This document shows, piece by piece, positions 1-6,700 of a stretch of 64,000 bases of DNA (positions are counted from its first letter, which is position 1; every line of letters begins with the position of its first letter). The stretch lies in NCBI GenBank assembly GCA_030263595.1, contig SZPG01000031.1:21488-85487 (forward strand), read 5' to 3'. This stretch comes from Chloroflexi bacterium CFX6 (lineage in GTDB: Bacteria > Chloroflexota > Anaerolineae > Anaerolineales > Villigracilaceae). Made by a program: the position numbers and the translations under genes. Below the pieces are notes generated by a model. That model worked only from the letters and a program-made list of their open reading frames with translations. It ran no database searches and was not told the DNA's origin.

Positions 1-1
1 T

Positions 2-124
2 CGCTACATGGACGATGTCTGGCAGAAATTCGAAGGCATGGTGCGGTCCACGTTGCCGCTCTATGAAACGGAAGTGCGCGGGACGGATTCCCTCACGCGA
101 ATGGGAGATGCGCTGTTCGTTTGA
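2..124 (+). CDS. C-terminal end of an unidentified protein (cut by window edge)
   Basis: An open frame enters from the left edge and stops with TGA at 122-124, giving 40 visible residues (RYMDDVWQKFEGM near the start, MGDALFV at the end). The next gene starts one base after this stop, which suggests translational coupling in one operon. Too little remains to name a family, and no motif is visible. An alternative reading in the +3 frame across the same bases is less likely, because its Arg/Cys-rich composition looks like a shadow. Confidence 0.5.
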   Translation, partial: RYMDDVWQKFEGMVRSTLPLYETEVRGTDSLTRMGDALFV

Positions 125-125
125 G

Positions 126-401
126 ATGTACTTCCACATGACAACCGTCTTCTCACGTTTCCTCAATACCTCACGCGAAATCCTTTACGGACTCGCGATC
201 CATGACCAGGTGCGGACGCTGGCAAAACAGCGCGGCGGATTGGAGCATCTCTTCGTGCTGATCAGTTTCGGCGACCTGCTCGGCGTGCCGGTCCTGCCGC
301 CATATTACAGCATGAGGCTGCTGCCGTTCGTCGTTCCGCTCATCAACAACTGGAAACGCCGTATGCTGCGGGAGCGTGATCTGATGGATGCCATTTTTTA
401 G
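126..401 (+). CDS. Small hypothetical protein, possibly membrane-associated
   Basis: About 91 residues from ATG 126, or 87 from ATG 138 (MTTVFSRFLN). The start lies one base after the preceding stop. The middle is hydrophobic (LFVLISFGDLLGVPVLPPYY, then RLLPFVVPLI) and the end is basic and polar (NNWKRRMLRERDLMDAIF), which could be one or two membrane-associated helices followed by a cytosolic tail. I do not recognise the family. The frame stays open upstream to base 15, but those residues have the composition of a shadow frame, so I prefer the coupled start. Confidence 0.5.
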   Translation: MYFHMTTVFSRFLNTSREILYGLAIHDQVRTLAKQRGGLEHLFVLISFGDLLGVPVLPPYYSMRLLPFVVPLINNWKRRMLRERDLMDAIF

Positions 402-448
402 TATACTTGTGTACTTGCCCACTTGTGTATTTACCCAAGGAGGAACAC

Positions 449-1276
449 ATGGATTTAGGACTTAGAGATAAAGTTGCCCTCGTAACCGCCGCGTCGAAAG
501 GACTGGGCAGGGCAACCGCGCGTGAATTCGCACGCGAAGGCGCAAAGGTGGCAATCTGCGCGCGCAGTGAACTGGTCGAGACCGCAGCGAAGGAAATCGC
601 GCGCAGTGAACTGGTCGAGACCGCAGCGAAGGAAATCTCGAAGGAAACGGGAGCAGACGTCCTGGCGGTGCGAGGCGACCTCACGCAGGCCGATGATATC
701 GAAAACGTCGTCGCGAAGACGCTCAAGGAGTTCGGGCGCATTGACATCCTGTTCAACAATGCGGGCGGTCCCAAACCCGGCAACTTCCTCTCGCTCAACG
801 AGAAGGATTGGGAAGTCGCCGCAAACCTGACTCTGATGAGCGCGGTCCGGCTGTGCTATGCCGTCGTTCCGAAGATGGTGGAGCAGGGCGAGGGCAGCAT
901 CGTCACCTCACAGTCGTATCTGATCAAACAACCATTGGACAACCTGATCCTCTCGAACGCCCTGCGGCTGGCTGTGATCGGATTCATCAAATCGCTGGCG
1001 AACGAACTGGGACCGAAGGGCATCCGCGTCAACTCGATCAACCCCGCCTGGACGTGGACGGAGCGCGTCGAACAACTGATGGCTGACCGCGCCGCCCGAG
1101 CCGGAACCACTCCTGAGGAGGAAGCCGCCAAAATTTCCAGCGAGATCCCGTTGAGGCGCATGGGCACAGTGGAGGAGTTTGCCCGCGTCGCGGTCTGGCT
1201 GGCTTCGCCCGCCGCCTCGTTCATTCACGGTCATGCTCTGATGTTCGACGGAGGGTTGGTGCAGATGCCGTTGTAA
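449..1276 (+). CDS. SDR-family oxidoreductase with atypical active site and internal duplication
   Basis: A 275-residue short-chain dehydrogenase/reductase-like protein, NAD(P)-dependent by family. The start is the ATG behind a clear AAGGAGG at 437-443. The Rossmann nucleotide motif reads TAASKGLG near residue 14, the NNAG motif is present, and the C-terminal region FDGGLVQMPL is typical. The catalytic Tyr-x3-Lys is absent: the equivalent stretch reads LILSN, so the usual Tyr and Lys are replaced by Leu and Asn. A known SDR subgroup often annotated as 3-oxoacyl-ACP reductase has the same change, so the substrate cannot be called. A 13-residue block is duplicated in tandem at residues 38-63. 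Confidence 0.85.
   Translation: MDLGLRDKVALVTAASKGLGRATAREFAREGAKVAICARSELVETAAKEIARSELVETAAKEISKETGADVLAVRGDLTQADDIENVVAKTLKEFGRIDILFNNAGGPKPGNFLSLNEKDWEVAANLTLMSAVRLCYAVVPKMVEQGEGSIVTSQSYLIKQPLDNLILSNALRLAVIGFIKSLANELGPKGIRVNSINPAWTWTERVEQLMADRAARAGTTPEEEAAKISSEIPLRRMGTVEEFARVAVWLASPAASFIHGHALMFDGGLVQMPL
560..637 (+). repeat. Perfect 39-bp in-frame tandem duplication inside the SDR gene
   Basis: Bases 560-598 and 599-637 are identical. Each encodes ARSELVETAAKEI. The unit is exactly 13 codons, so the frame is kept and the helix after the second Rossmann strand is lengthened. Confidence 0.97.
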
Positions 1277-1298
1277 TCCAATGCCGCAAAACGTTCAT

Positions 1299-1334
1299 AA
1301 ACGTCTCGGAACCAAACAAGGTTTCGAGACGTTT
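1299..1334 (+). terminator. Stem-loop after the SDR gene
   Basis: Arms AAACGTCTCGGAACC (1299-1313) and GGTTTCGAGACGTTT (1320-1334) pair over 15 bp with one mismatch around a 6-base loop. It lies 22 bases past the SDR stop. The T tract is only TTT, so termination is likely but not certain. Confidence 0.6.
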
Positions 1335-1375
1335 CATCATGGTACACTTCGCCCATTCCCCACCTGGAGCATCAC

Positions 1376-1555
1376 ATGACCGAACCTGCCTGCCTGAACT
1401 GTAACCGCACCGATGAGCAAATCCCGCTTTTGAACCTCACCTTCAAGGGCGAAGCGAAATATATTTGCGCGCAGTGCTTCCCTACTTTGATTCACAAGAT
1501 CCATTTGCTGGCTGATAAACTCCCCGGCGTGGAGATTCTCCCGCCCGCCGCTTAA
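1376..1555 (+). CDS. 59-residue zinc-ribbon protein
   Basis: A small reading frame with GGAG at 1366-1369 ahead of the ATG. The product starts MTEPACLNCNRTDE and carries two CxxC knuckles (CLNC near residue 6, CAQC near residue 34), the layout of a small zinc ribbon. It ends LPGVEILPPAA. The gap to murJ is 13 bases, so the two are probably co-transcribed. The function is unknown; small double-CxxC proteins may bind nucleic acid or a protein partner. Confidence 0.7.
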   Translation: MTEPACLNCNRTDEQIPLLNLTFKGEAKYICAQCFPTLIHKIHLLADKLPGVEILPPAA

Positions 1556-1568
1556 CGATCCAAGTCTC

Positions 1569-3071
1569 ATGAGCAAATTATCCTTCCTGGCGCGCACTTC
1601 CCTCCTGATCGCGTTCTTTTTCTTCATCGATAAAATGGTCTTTGCCTTCCTGCGCGAAGGCATCATCTCCCGAATCTACAGGGATGAGGTGGGATTGCTC
1701 GACGTGTTCAACTCTGCGAACAACGTCCCGGATGTGTTGTTCGCGCTGATCTCAGGCGGCGCGCTGGCGATGGCGTTCATCCCGTTGCTGCGGGATTACC
1801 TCTCCACAAAAGGACAGGACGCCGCGTGGGGTTTGTTCTCGCGTGTCGCCAATCTCGCATTCCTCGTGACCGGTCTCGTGGCGATCCCCATAGCCATCTT
1901 TGCGCAGCAAATCGTGGATACCGTCATCGTGCCCGGTTTCTCCGAAGAACAGAGAGCGCTGGTCGCCGAACTGATGCGCCTCAATCTCATCAGCACGATC
2001 ATCTTCTCGATCAGCGGTCTGGTGATGGCAAGCCTGCAAGCCAACCAGCACTTCCTCCTGCCGGCGATCGCGCCGACAATGTATAACGTCGGTCAAATTT
2101 TTGGCGCGCTCGTCTTTGTGCCTCGATTCGGAATTCACGGGCTGGTGTATGGCGTCATACTCGGCGCGGCTTTGCATCTGCTTGTTCAAGTCCCCGCTTT
2201 ATTCAAATACGGATTTAAATGGACGCCTTCGCTCGATCTGCGCGACACCGGTCTGATCCAGGCGCTTAAATTGCTCGGTCCGCGCCTGCTGACCATGGGC
2301 GGCATTCAGGCAATCGTCATTTTGCGAGACAGGTTCGCATCCTTCCTGGGACAGGAGGGCGCGGTGACCGCATTGGCAAGGGGCTGGCAGATCATGCAAA
2401 TACCTGAGACATTGCTTGGGACGGCGATCGCCACCGCCATGCTCCCCACCCTTGCAGAATTCGCCTCACGCCAGGATTGGAGCGGATTCCGTTTAACCAT
2501 CGAAAAAGCCCTCCGGATCTTGATCGCGTTAACCATCCCCGTTGCGGCTGTGATGGCGGCGGGCATCCACCCGCTTGTGCGCGCCGTCTTCGGGTTCGAC
2601 GAAGCCACATCCACACTCATCACATGGACGACGCGCGCCTACCTGCTCACTTTGACCGGGTATTCCATCCAGGAGATCGCAGCGCGTTCGTTCTATGCCC
2701 GCCAGGAACCGATGTACCCGTTGTATGCGGTCATCATCCGGCTTGCCATCTTCATCGGGATCGGGCTCCTCGGGATCACATTTTTCAAACACATCGGCGC
2801 GCCGGTCATCGCCTTCGCGGAGATCGCGCTGCTCGTCGAAGCCATCATCCTTTTCACCTGGCTCAGCAACCGCATGCACGAACCGATCCGCGTGTGGGGC
2901 GCGGTCGGCAAAGGGATGGTCGCCGCGCTGCTCGGAGGCGCGACAGCCTACGGGTTGGCAGTGATCGTCCCCGGGTCCGCAGTGATGACCGCGCTTCTGG
3001 GCATGTCCGTCGGCGGACTCATTGCCCTGCCCATCATCTGGTCTGAAATTAGATTGCTCTTAAAACTGTAA
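1569..3071 (+). CDS. murJ: Lipid II flippase MurJ (MviN family)
   Basis: 500 residues, the usual MurJ length, with about 14 hydrophobic segments. The N-terminus (MSKLSFLARTSLLIAFFFFIDK) and the FNSANNVPDVLFALISGGAL region match the MurJ/MviN family, where this segment lines the central cavity. The protein moves lipid-linked peptidoglycan precursors across the inner membrane. By family it belongs to the MOP superfamily, and other polysaccharide exporters are the main alternative. It is followed after 26 bases by a TPR-like membrane protein with its own -10 box. Confidence 0.85.
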   Translation: MSKLSFLARTSLLIAFFFFIDKMVFAFLREGIISRIYRDEVGLLDVFNSANNVPDVLFALISGGALAMAFIPLLRDYLSTKGQDAAWGLFSRVANLAFLVTGLVAIPIAIFAQQIVDTVIVPGFSEEQRALVAELMRLNLISTIIFSISGLVMASLQANQHFLLPAIAPTMYNVGQIFGALVFVPRFGIHGLVYGVILGAALHLLVQVPALFKYGFKWTPSLDLRDTGLIQALKLLGPRLLTMGGIQAIVILRDRFASFLGQEGAVTALARGWQIMQIPETLLGTAIATAMLPTLAEFASRQDWSGFRLTIEKALRILIALTIPVAAVMAAGIHPLVRAVFGFDEATSTLITWTTRAYLLTLTGYSIQEIAARSFYARQEPMYPLYAVIIRLAIFIGIGLLGITFFKHIGAPVIAFAEIALLVEAIILFTWLSNRMHEPIRVWGAVGKGMVAALLGGATAYGLAVIVPGSAVMTALLGMSVGGLIALPIIWSEIRLLLKL

Positions 3072-3084
3072 AAATAAGGACTGA

Positions 3085-3090
3085 TATAAT
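3085..3090 (+). promoter_or_regulatory. -10 box (TATAAT) 7 bases before the start at 3098
   Basis: The TATAAT is so close to ATG 3098 that the expected transcription start falls at or next to the start codon, implying a leaderless message. No clear -35 box is seen. Confidence 0.5.
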
Positions 3091-3097
3091 ACCTCCC

Positions 3098-4165
3098 ATG
3101 ATTCAAGACAATAACGGCTCTGAAAGCACACAACCCAACGCGCCCATCGTAAAACGCAAACGCGGACGCGTCTTCATCATCAACGCGCTCGGCTTGATCG
3201 TCCTGCTAGCCCTGGGAGTATTCGGGGGCTATCAATCGGGGCTGGCGATCCGCAAGGATACACAGTCTTCCAGGCTGACGCAGCAACTCGGCGAACAATA
3301 TCAATACGCTCTGGTGGACATCGAGTTCAGACGTTATGAAAATGCGAAACAACGGCTGGAATTCATTCTCGAAAAGGACCCCTCCTTTCCCGGCGCGCAG
3401 GATAAATTGACCGAAGTACTCGTGCAGATCAACCTTCAGGCAAATTACGTCCCGCCCACCGCGACGCCTTCCTTGACGCCCACGCCGGATTTCAGCGGCG
3501 CGCAGGACGCCTTCTCGCGCGCGCAACAATTCATCGCCGCGCAGGATTGGACCGGCGCATTGGGCGCGCTCGACCAGTTGCGTAAACTCGACCCGAACTA
3601 CAACACCTCGCAGGTGGACGGCATGTATTACTTCGCCCTGCGCAATCACGGATACGACCTGATCACGAAGCAGGGTAACCTCGAGGGCGGCATCTATTAT
3701 TTGACCCTGGCGGAACGCTTCGGGCCCCTGGACGTCAACGCCAACGGCGTGCGCGAGGGCGCGCGATACTACCTGTTGGGCGCGTCCTTCTGGGAACTGA
3801 ACTGGGAACAGACCGTCTCCTACTTCTCGCAGGTGTACAGCGGATGGCCCGGCTTGTGGGACGGCACGATGACCTCCTCGGATCGTTTCCGCTTCGCCTC
3901 CATGCGCTACGGCGACGAACTTTTCGGGGGACAAAGATACTGCGACGCGGTCGCCCAGTATGAGAACGCGCAACGCGTCGGGCAATTGGACCAACTCGCA
4001 AGCCAGAATTACGAACAGGCATTTGTCGGCTGTTATCCGCCGACCGCCACGCCCGACCCCTCCCTGTTGTTCACACCGACGCCCACACTGGAAGCGCCAA
4101 CCGTGGAAACCCCGGCCGCGCCTCCGACGGATACGACTCCTCCAACAGATACCGGTGGAGGATAA
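3098..4165 (+). CDS. Membrane-anchored TPR-like protein with Thr/Pro linkers
   Basis: 355 residues. A basic N-terminus (KRKRGR) precedes one transmembrane segment at about residues 27-48 (IINALGLIVLLALGVFGGY). Helical repeat-like segments follow (YQYALVDIEFRRYENAKQRL; AQQFIAAQDWTGALGALDQL) that resemble tetratricopeptide units, so a scaffold role outside the membrane is inferred. Linkers PPTATPSLTPTP and a C-terminal Pro/Thr tail (PTDTTPPTDTGGG) are of the kind common in Chloroflexota envelope proteins. Its stop codon overlaps the next start by one base (TAATG), so the two genes are coupled. No enzymatic motif is visible. Confidence 0.65.
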   Translation: MIQDNNGSESTQPNAPIVKRKRGRVFIINALGLIVLLALGVFGGYQSGLAIRKDTQSSRLTQQLGEQYQYALVDIEFRRYENAKQRLEFILEKDPSFPGAQDKLTEVLVQINLQANYVPPTATPSLTPTPDFSGAQDAFSRAQQFIAAQDWTGALGALDQLRKLDPNYNTSQVDGMYYFALRNHGYDLITKQGNLEGGIYYLTLAERFGPLDVNANGVREGARYYLLGASFWELNWEQTVSYFSQVYSGWPGLWDGTMTSSDRFRFASMRYGDELFGGQRYCDAVAQYENAQRVGQLDQLASQNYEQAFVGCYPPTATPDPSLLFTPTPTLEAPTVETPAAPPTDTTPPTDTGGG

Positions 4166-4674
4166 TGCTGGCTGATCCTCCCGCCTGGGCGCTCGCGCTA
4201 ACCTACTGGCTTCACCTGCTCGCCACCGTCGCGTGGATCGGCAGCATCGCCGCGACCTCCATCCTCTTCCTGCCCGCCGCGAAGAACGCGCTCCAACCCG
4301 TTGACCACCTGGCGCTCATCGAAGCCATGCAAAAACGGCTCGAACCCATCGCGTGGTTCTGCATGAGCCTCCTGCTGATCACGGGCTTGTTCCAGATGAG
4401 CGTCAACCCGCATTACGACGGATTCATCTCCGTCAGCACGCAATGGTCGCTGGCGCTCCTCATCAAGCACATCCTCGGCATATTCATGGTCGTCGCCAGC
4501 GCCATCCAGACCTGGGAGGTCATCCCCGCCATTCGCAGAACGTTGATGAACAAAAAGAAAGCGGACGAGAAAAAGATCCTCCAACTGCAAGATCGCGAGA
4601 CGAGGCTCCTCCGCATCAACTTCGGACTTTCGATTTTGATCTTGCTTGCGACAGCATTCGCCCGCGCCTCCTAA
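4165..4674 (+). CDS. CopD-like / DUF2269-type integral membrane protein
   Basis: 169 residues with four hydrophobic segments. The first carries YWLHLLATVAWIGSIAATS; the HxxxxxxWIG arrangement is typical of CopD-domain proteins and related heme or copper membrane proteins. HILGIFMVVASAIQTWEVI contains another membrane His. By homology it could sit in copper handling or act as a small cytochrome-like protein, but the substrate is not shown by the sequence. The start overlaps the stop of the TPR-like gene. The gene ends where a REP-like tandem array begins. Confidence 0.65.
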   Translation: MLADPPAWALALTYWLHLLATVAWIGSIAATSILFLPAAKNALQPVDHLALIEAMQKRLEPIAWFCMSLLLITGLFQMSVNPHYDGFISVSTQWSLALLIKHILGIFMVVASAIQTWEVIPAIRRTLMNKKKADEKKILQLQDRETRLLRINFGLSILILLATAFARAS

Positions 4675-4760
4675 ACGCGTAATGGACGCTCTCCAGCGTC
4701 CTAACGCGTAATGGACGCTCTCTAGCGTCGCAACGCGTAATGGACGCTCTCTAGCGTCCC
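4674..4760 (+). repeat. Three tandem 29-bp REP-like units
   Basis: Units begin at 4674, 4703 and 4732 (period 29), each starting AACGCGTAATGGACGCT. Each holds a small hairpin: GGACGCT-CTCC-AGCGTCC, GACGCT-CTCT-AGCGTC and GGACGCT-CTCT-AGCGTCC. The first unit begins on the last base of the CopD-like stop codon. The GCGTAAT head plus CTCT loop recurs elsewhere in this window (45507, 50848, and in reverse near 4890). Confidence 0.85.
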
Positions 4761-4764
4761 ATTA

Positions 4765-4804
4765 AAGAAACAGCCGTCTCTTTCCTACGGGACGGCTGTT
4801 TCTT
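4765..4804 (+). terminator. Strong bidirectional-looking hairpin
   Basis: AAGAAACAGCCGTC (4765-4778) pairs perfectly with GACGGCTGTTTCTT (4791-4804), a 14-bp stem whose arms end in A-rich and T-rich runs. It terminates the operon ending at 4674. Confidence 0.85.
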
Positions 4805-4865
4805 GTACCGCGAGATTTATCTCGTTTTTGCCTCGTCTTCGATTTTTGCATACTGCTGTGCAGCA

Positions 4866-5090
4866 GCGGACGTTAGAGAACGTCCGCTACGCAGGGTTTG
4901 ATAGTTAGAGAACGTCGCTACGCAGGGTTTGTTACATAGTTAGAGAACGTCGCTATGCAGGGTTTGTTACATAGTTAGAGAACGTCGCTACGCAGGGTTT
5001 GTTACATAGTTAGAGAACGTCCGCTACGCAGGGTTTGTTACGCAGGATTTGTTTCGCGTGCTTTGTTACACGGAGTTTGTTACGCAGGGT
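4866..5090 (-). repeat. REP-like hairpin followed by tandem 35-bp copies and decayed units
   Basis: A complete hairpin GCGGACGTT-AGAG-AACGTCCGC lies at 4866-4887. Read on the minus strand it has the head GCGTAGC. Truncated copies follow with period 35 (starts 4901, 4936, 4971, 5006), each ending CTACGCAGGGTTTG or a close variant; these have lost most of the left arm. Decayed GCAGGGTTTGTTAC pieces run on to about 5090, next to the rimO stop. The 432-base gap 4675-5106 holds only this, the 29-bp array and the terminator; I see no gene. Confidence 0.8.
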
Positions 5091-5106
5091 TGGTTGGCGG
5101 TCGAGT

Positions 5107-6492
5107 TTACAACCTGATCAACTCCGGCGCGGGGACTCCGGTCAAATCATACGCCATCGCCCCCGTAATGCGGACCGGAACGATATCTCCGATCCTCGCC
5201 TCGCCCTCGATGAACACCAGCCCGTCAATCTCCGGCGCGTCGCGATAGGATCGCCCGATGGCGATTCCCTTATCCCGCCCTTCGATCAAAACGTCCAACG
5301 TCCTGCCCACGTACGATTGATTGACCTGCAACGAAATGCCCTGCTGCAGTTCCATCAACTGATCGTAACGCGCCTGCTTTACCTCGGCCGGGATCGGGTC
5401 GCCAAGCGGCTCGCTCGTCGTCCCCGGCTCGAACGAAAACTGGAACGCCCCCACGCGGTCGAAGCGGATCTCCTGCACGAAATCAATCAACGCCTGAAAT
5501 TCCTCGTCCGTCTCGCCGGGATAACCGACGATGAACGTGGTGCGGATCGCCAGATCATCCATCTTCGCGCGCATCCTGTCGAGCGTCTTATGCACCCAGT
5601 CAATATTCGACGGCCGCCTCATGCGATACAACGTCTTCGGATGCGCGTGTTGAAGCGGCATATCGAGATACGGCAGAACCCGTTTGCTCGAAGCCATCAC
5701 GTCAATAAGGCGATCCGTCACGTAGCCGGGATAAGCGTACATGACGCGGATCCAGTCCAATCCGCCCCCACCCCCTCGCCCAATGGGAGAGGCGTCCTCT
5801 TCCGCAACTTTTACAAGTTGTTCCAGCAAAACCGCCAACCCGTCCTTCATCCCCAGATCGTGACCGTAATCCGTCGTATCCTGCGCGATGAGGATCAACT
5901 CGCGCACGCCCATATCCCGCAACCGGCGCGCCTCCTCCAAAATGTACTCGAGCGGACGCGAAACAGCCGTCCCTTTGATGAGCGGGATCGCGCAGAACGC
6001 GCACGGACGGCGGCAGCCGTCCGCGATCTTGAGATACGCGCTCGCTCCCGCAACCGAGACGCGCAGCGCATCCTGTTCGTCCCTTCCAACGGTCTTCGCT
6101 TCGTCGGGCAGGTGATACAACGGCTCGGGATGCGGAACCTTGCGTAATTCGCGCACCACCTGGACGATGTCCATCCAGCGGCGCGTGCCGAGAACCCCGT
6201 CAATGCCGGGGACCTTTTGCGCCACTTCCGAACCGTAGCGCTGGGTCAGGCATCCCGCCGCGATCAGAATCTGGTTTTGTCTCTTTCCCTCCGCCAGTTC
6301 GCGCAACACGCTGATGGATTCTTCCTTCGCGGGTCCGATGAAGCCGCAGGTGTTCACGATCAACACGCTGGCGCGCGCGGGGTCGTTCACCGCGCGATAA
6401 CCGTCGCGGAGGAGCAGTTGCGCCATCGAGTCCGAGTCGACGGTGTTCTTGGCGCAACCCAATGAAACGAGATGAAAGGTGTTTTTGGTCAC
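5107..6492 (-). CDS. rimO: Ribosomal protein S12 methylthiotransferase RimO
   Basis: Radical SAM enzyme that adds a methylthio group to an Asp of ribosomal protein S12. The N-terminal UPF0004 domain opens LVSLGCAKNTVDSD with further Cys in NTCGF and AAGCLT. The radical SAM cluster motif is CRRPCAFC, and a TRAM domain closes the protein. I place the start at GTG 6492 (product TKNTFHLVSLGC), behind GGAAAG on the minus strand. The open frame runs on upstream to 6669, but only through the 39-bp repeat array and without normal RimO sequence. A Gly-rich insert (ASPIGRGGGGG, bases about 5757-5800) breaks the radical SAM domain and looks repeat-derived. 461 residues by this start. Confidence 0.92.
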   Translation of the reverse strand: MTKNTFHLVSLGCAKNTVDSDSMAQLLLRDGYRAVNDPARASVLIVNTCGFIGPAKEESISVLRELAEGKRQNQILIAAGCLTQRYGSEVAQKVPGIDGVLGTRRWMDIVQVVRELRKVPHPEPLYHLPDEAKTVGRDEQDALRVSVAGASAYLKIADGCRRPCAFCAIPLIKGTAVSRPLEYILEEARRLRDMGVRELILIAQDTTDYGHDLGMKDGLAVLLEQLVKVAEEDASPIGRGGGGGLDWIRVMYAYPGYVTDRLIDVMASSKRVLPYLDMPLQHAHPKTLYRMRRPSNIDWVHKTLDRMRAKMDDLAIRTTFIVGYPGETDEEFQALIDFVQEIRFDRVGAFQFSFEPGTTSEPLGDPIPAEVKQARYDQLMELQQGISLQVNQSYVGRTLDVLIEGRDKGIAIGRSYRDAPEIDGLVFIEGEARIGDIVPVRITGAMAYDLTGVPAPELIRL

Positions 6493-6518
6493 TGATGAAT
6501 CTTTCCTTCTTGTAAACG

Positions 6519-6700
6519 GGCAACATGAATGTCGCGGTATGGTGTGTTTACGGTGCAGGCGACGTGAATGTCGCGTTACAGTAAGTTTACAGCGCGGGCG
6601 ACATGAATGTCGCGGTGCGGTGTGTTTACGGTGCAGGCGACATGAATGTCGCGTTACAGTAGGCGACACGAACGTCGCGGTGCGGTGTGTTTACGGTGTA
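6519..6700 (+). repeat. Five 39-bp tandem units between rimO and the RodZ-like gene
   Basis: Units start at 6519, 6558, 6597, 6636 and 6662; the fourth has lost 13 bases. Each begins with a near-palindrome such as GCGACAT-GA-ATGTCGC, followed by one of two alternate spacers (a GTGTGTTTACGG type and a TTACAGTAAGTTTAC type). The last unit contains the final codons and stop (6691-6693) of the RodZ-like gene, so the array may have grown from that gene end or captured it. Confidence 0.85.

Noticed and set aside
4901..5040. CRISPR-like array (35-bp period)
   Set aside because: The whole period is conserved and there are no unique spacers or cas genes; it is a tandem array of truncated REP units.
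6493..6669. 59-residue N-terminal extension of RimO
   Set aside because: It is encoded entirely by the 39-bp palindromic array (HSCRLHRKHT repeats) and lacks RimO homology; GTG 6492 has a proper ribosome-binding site.
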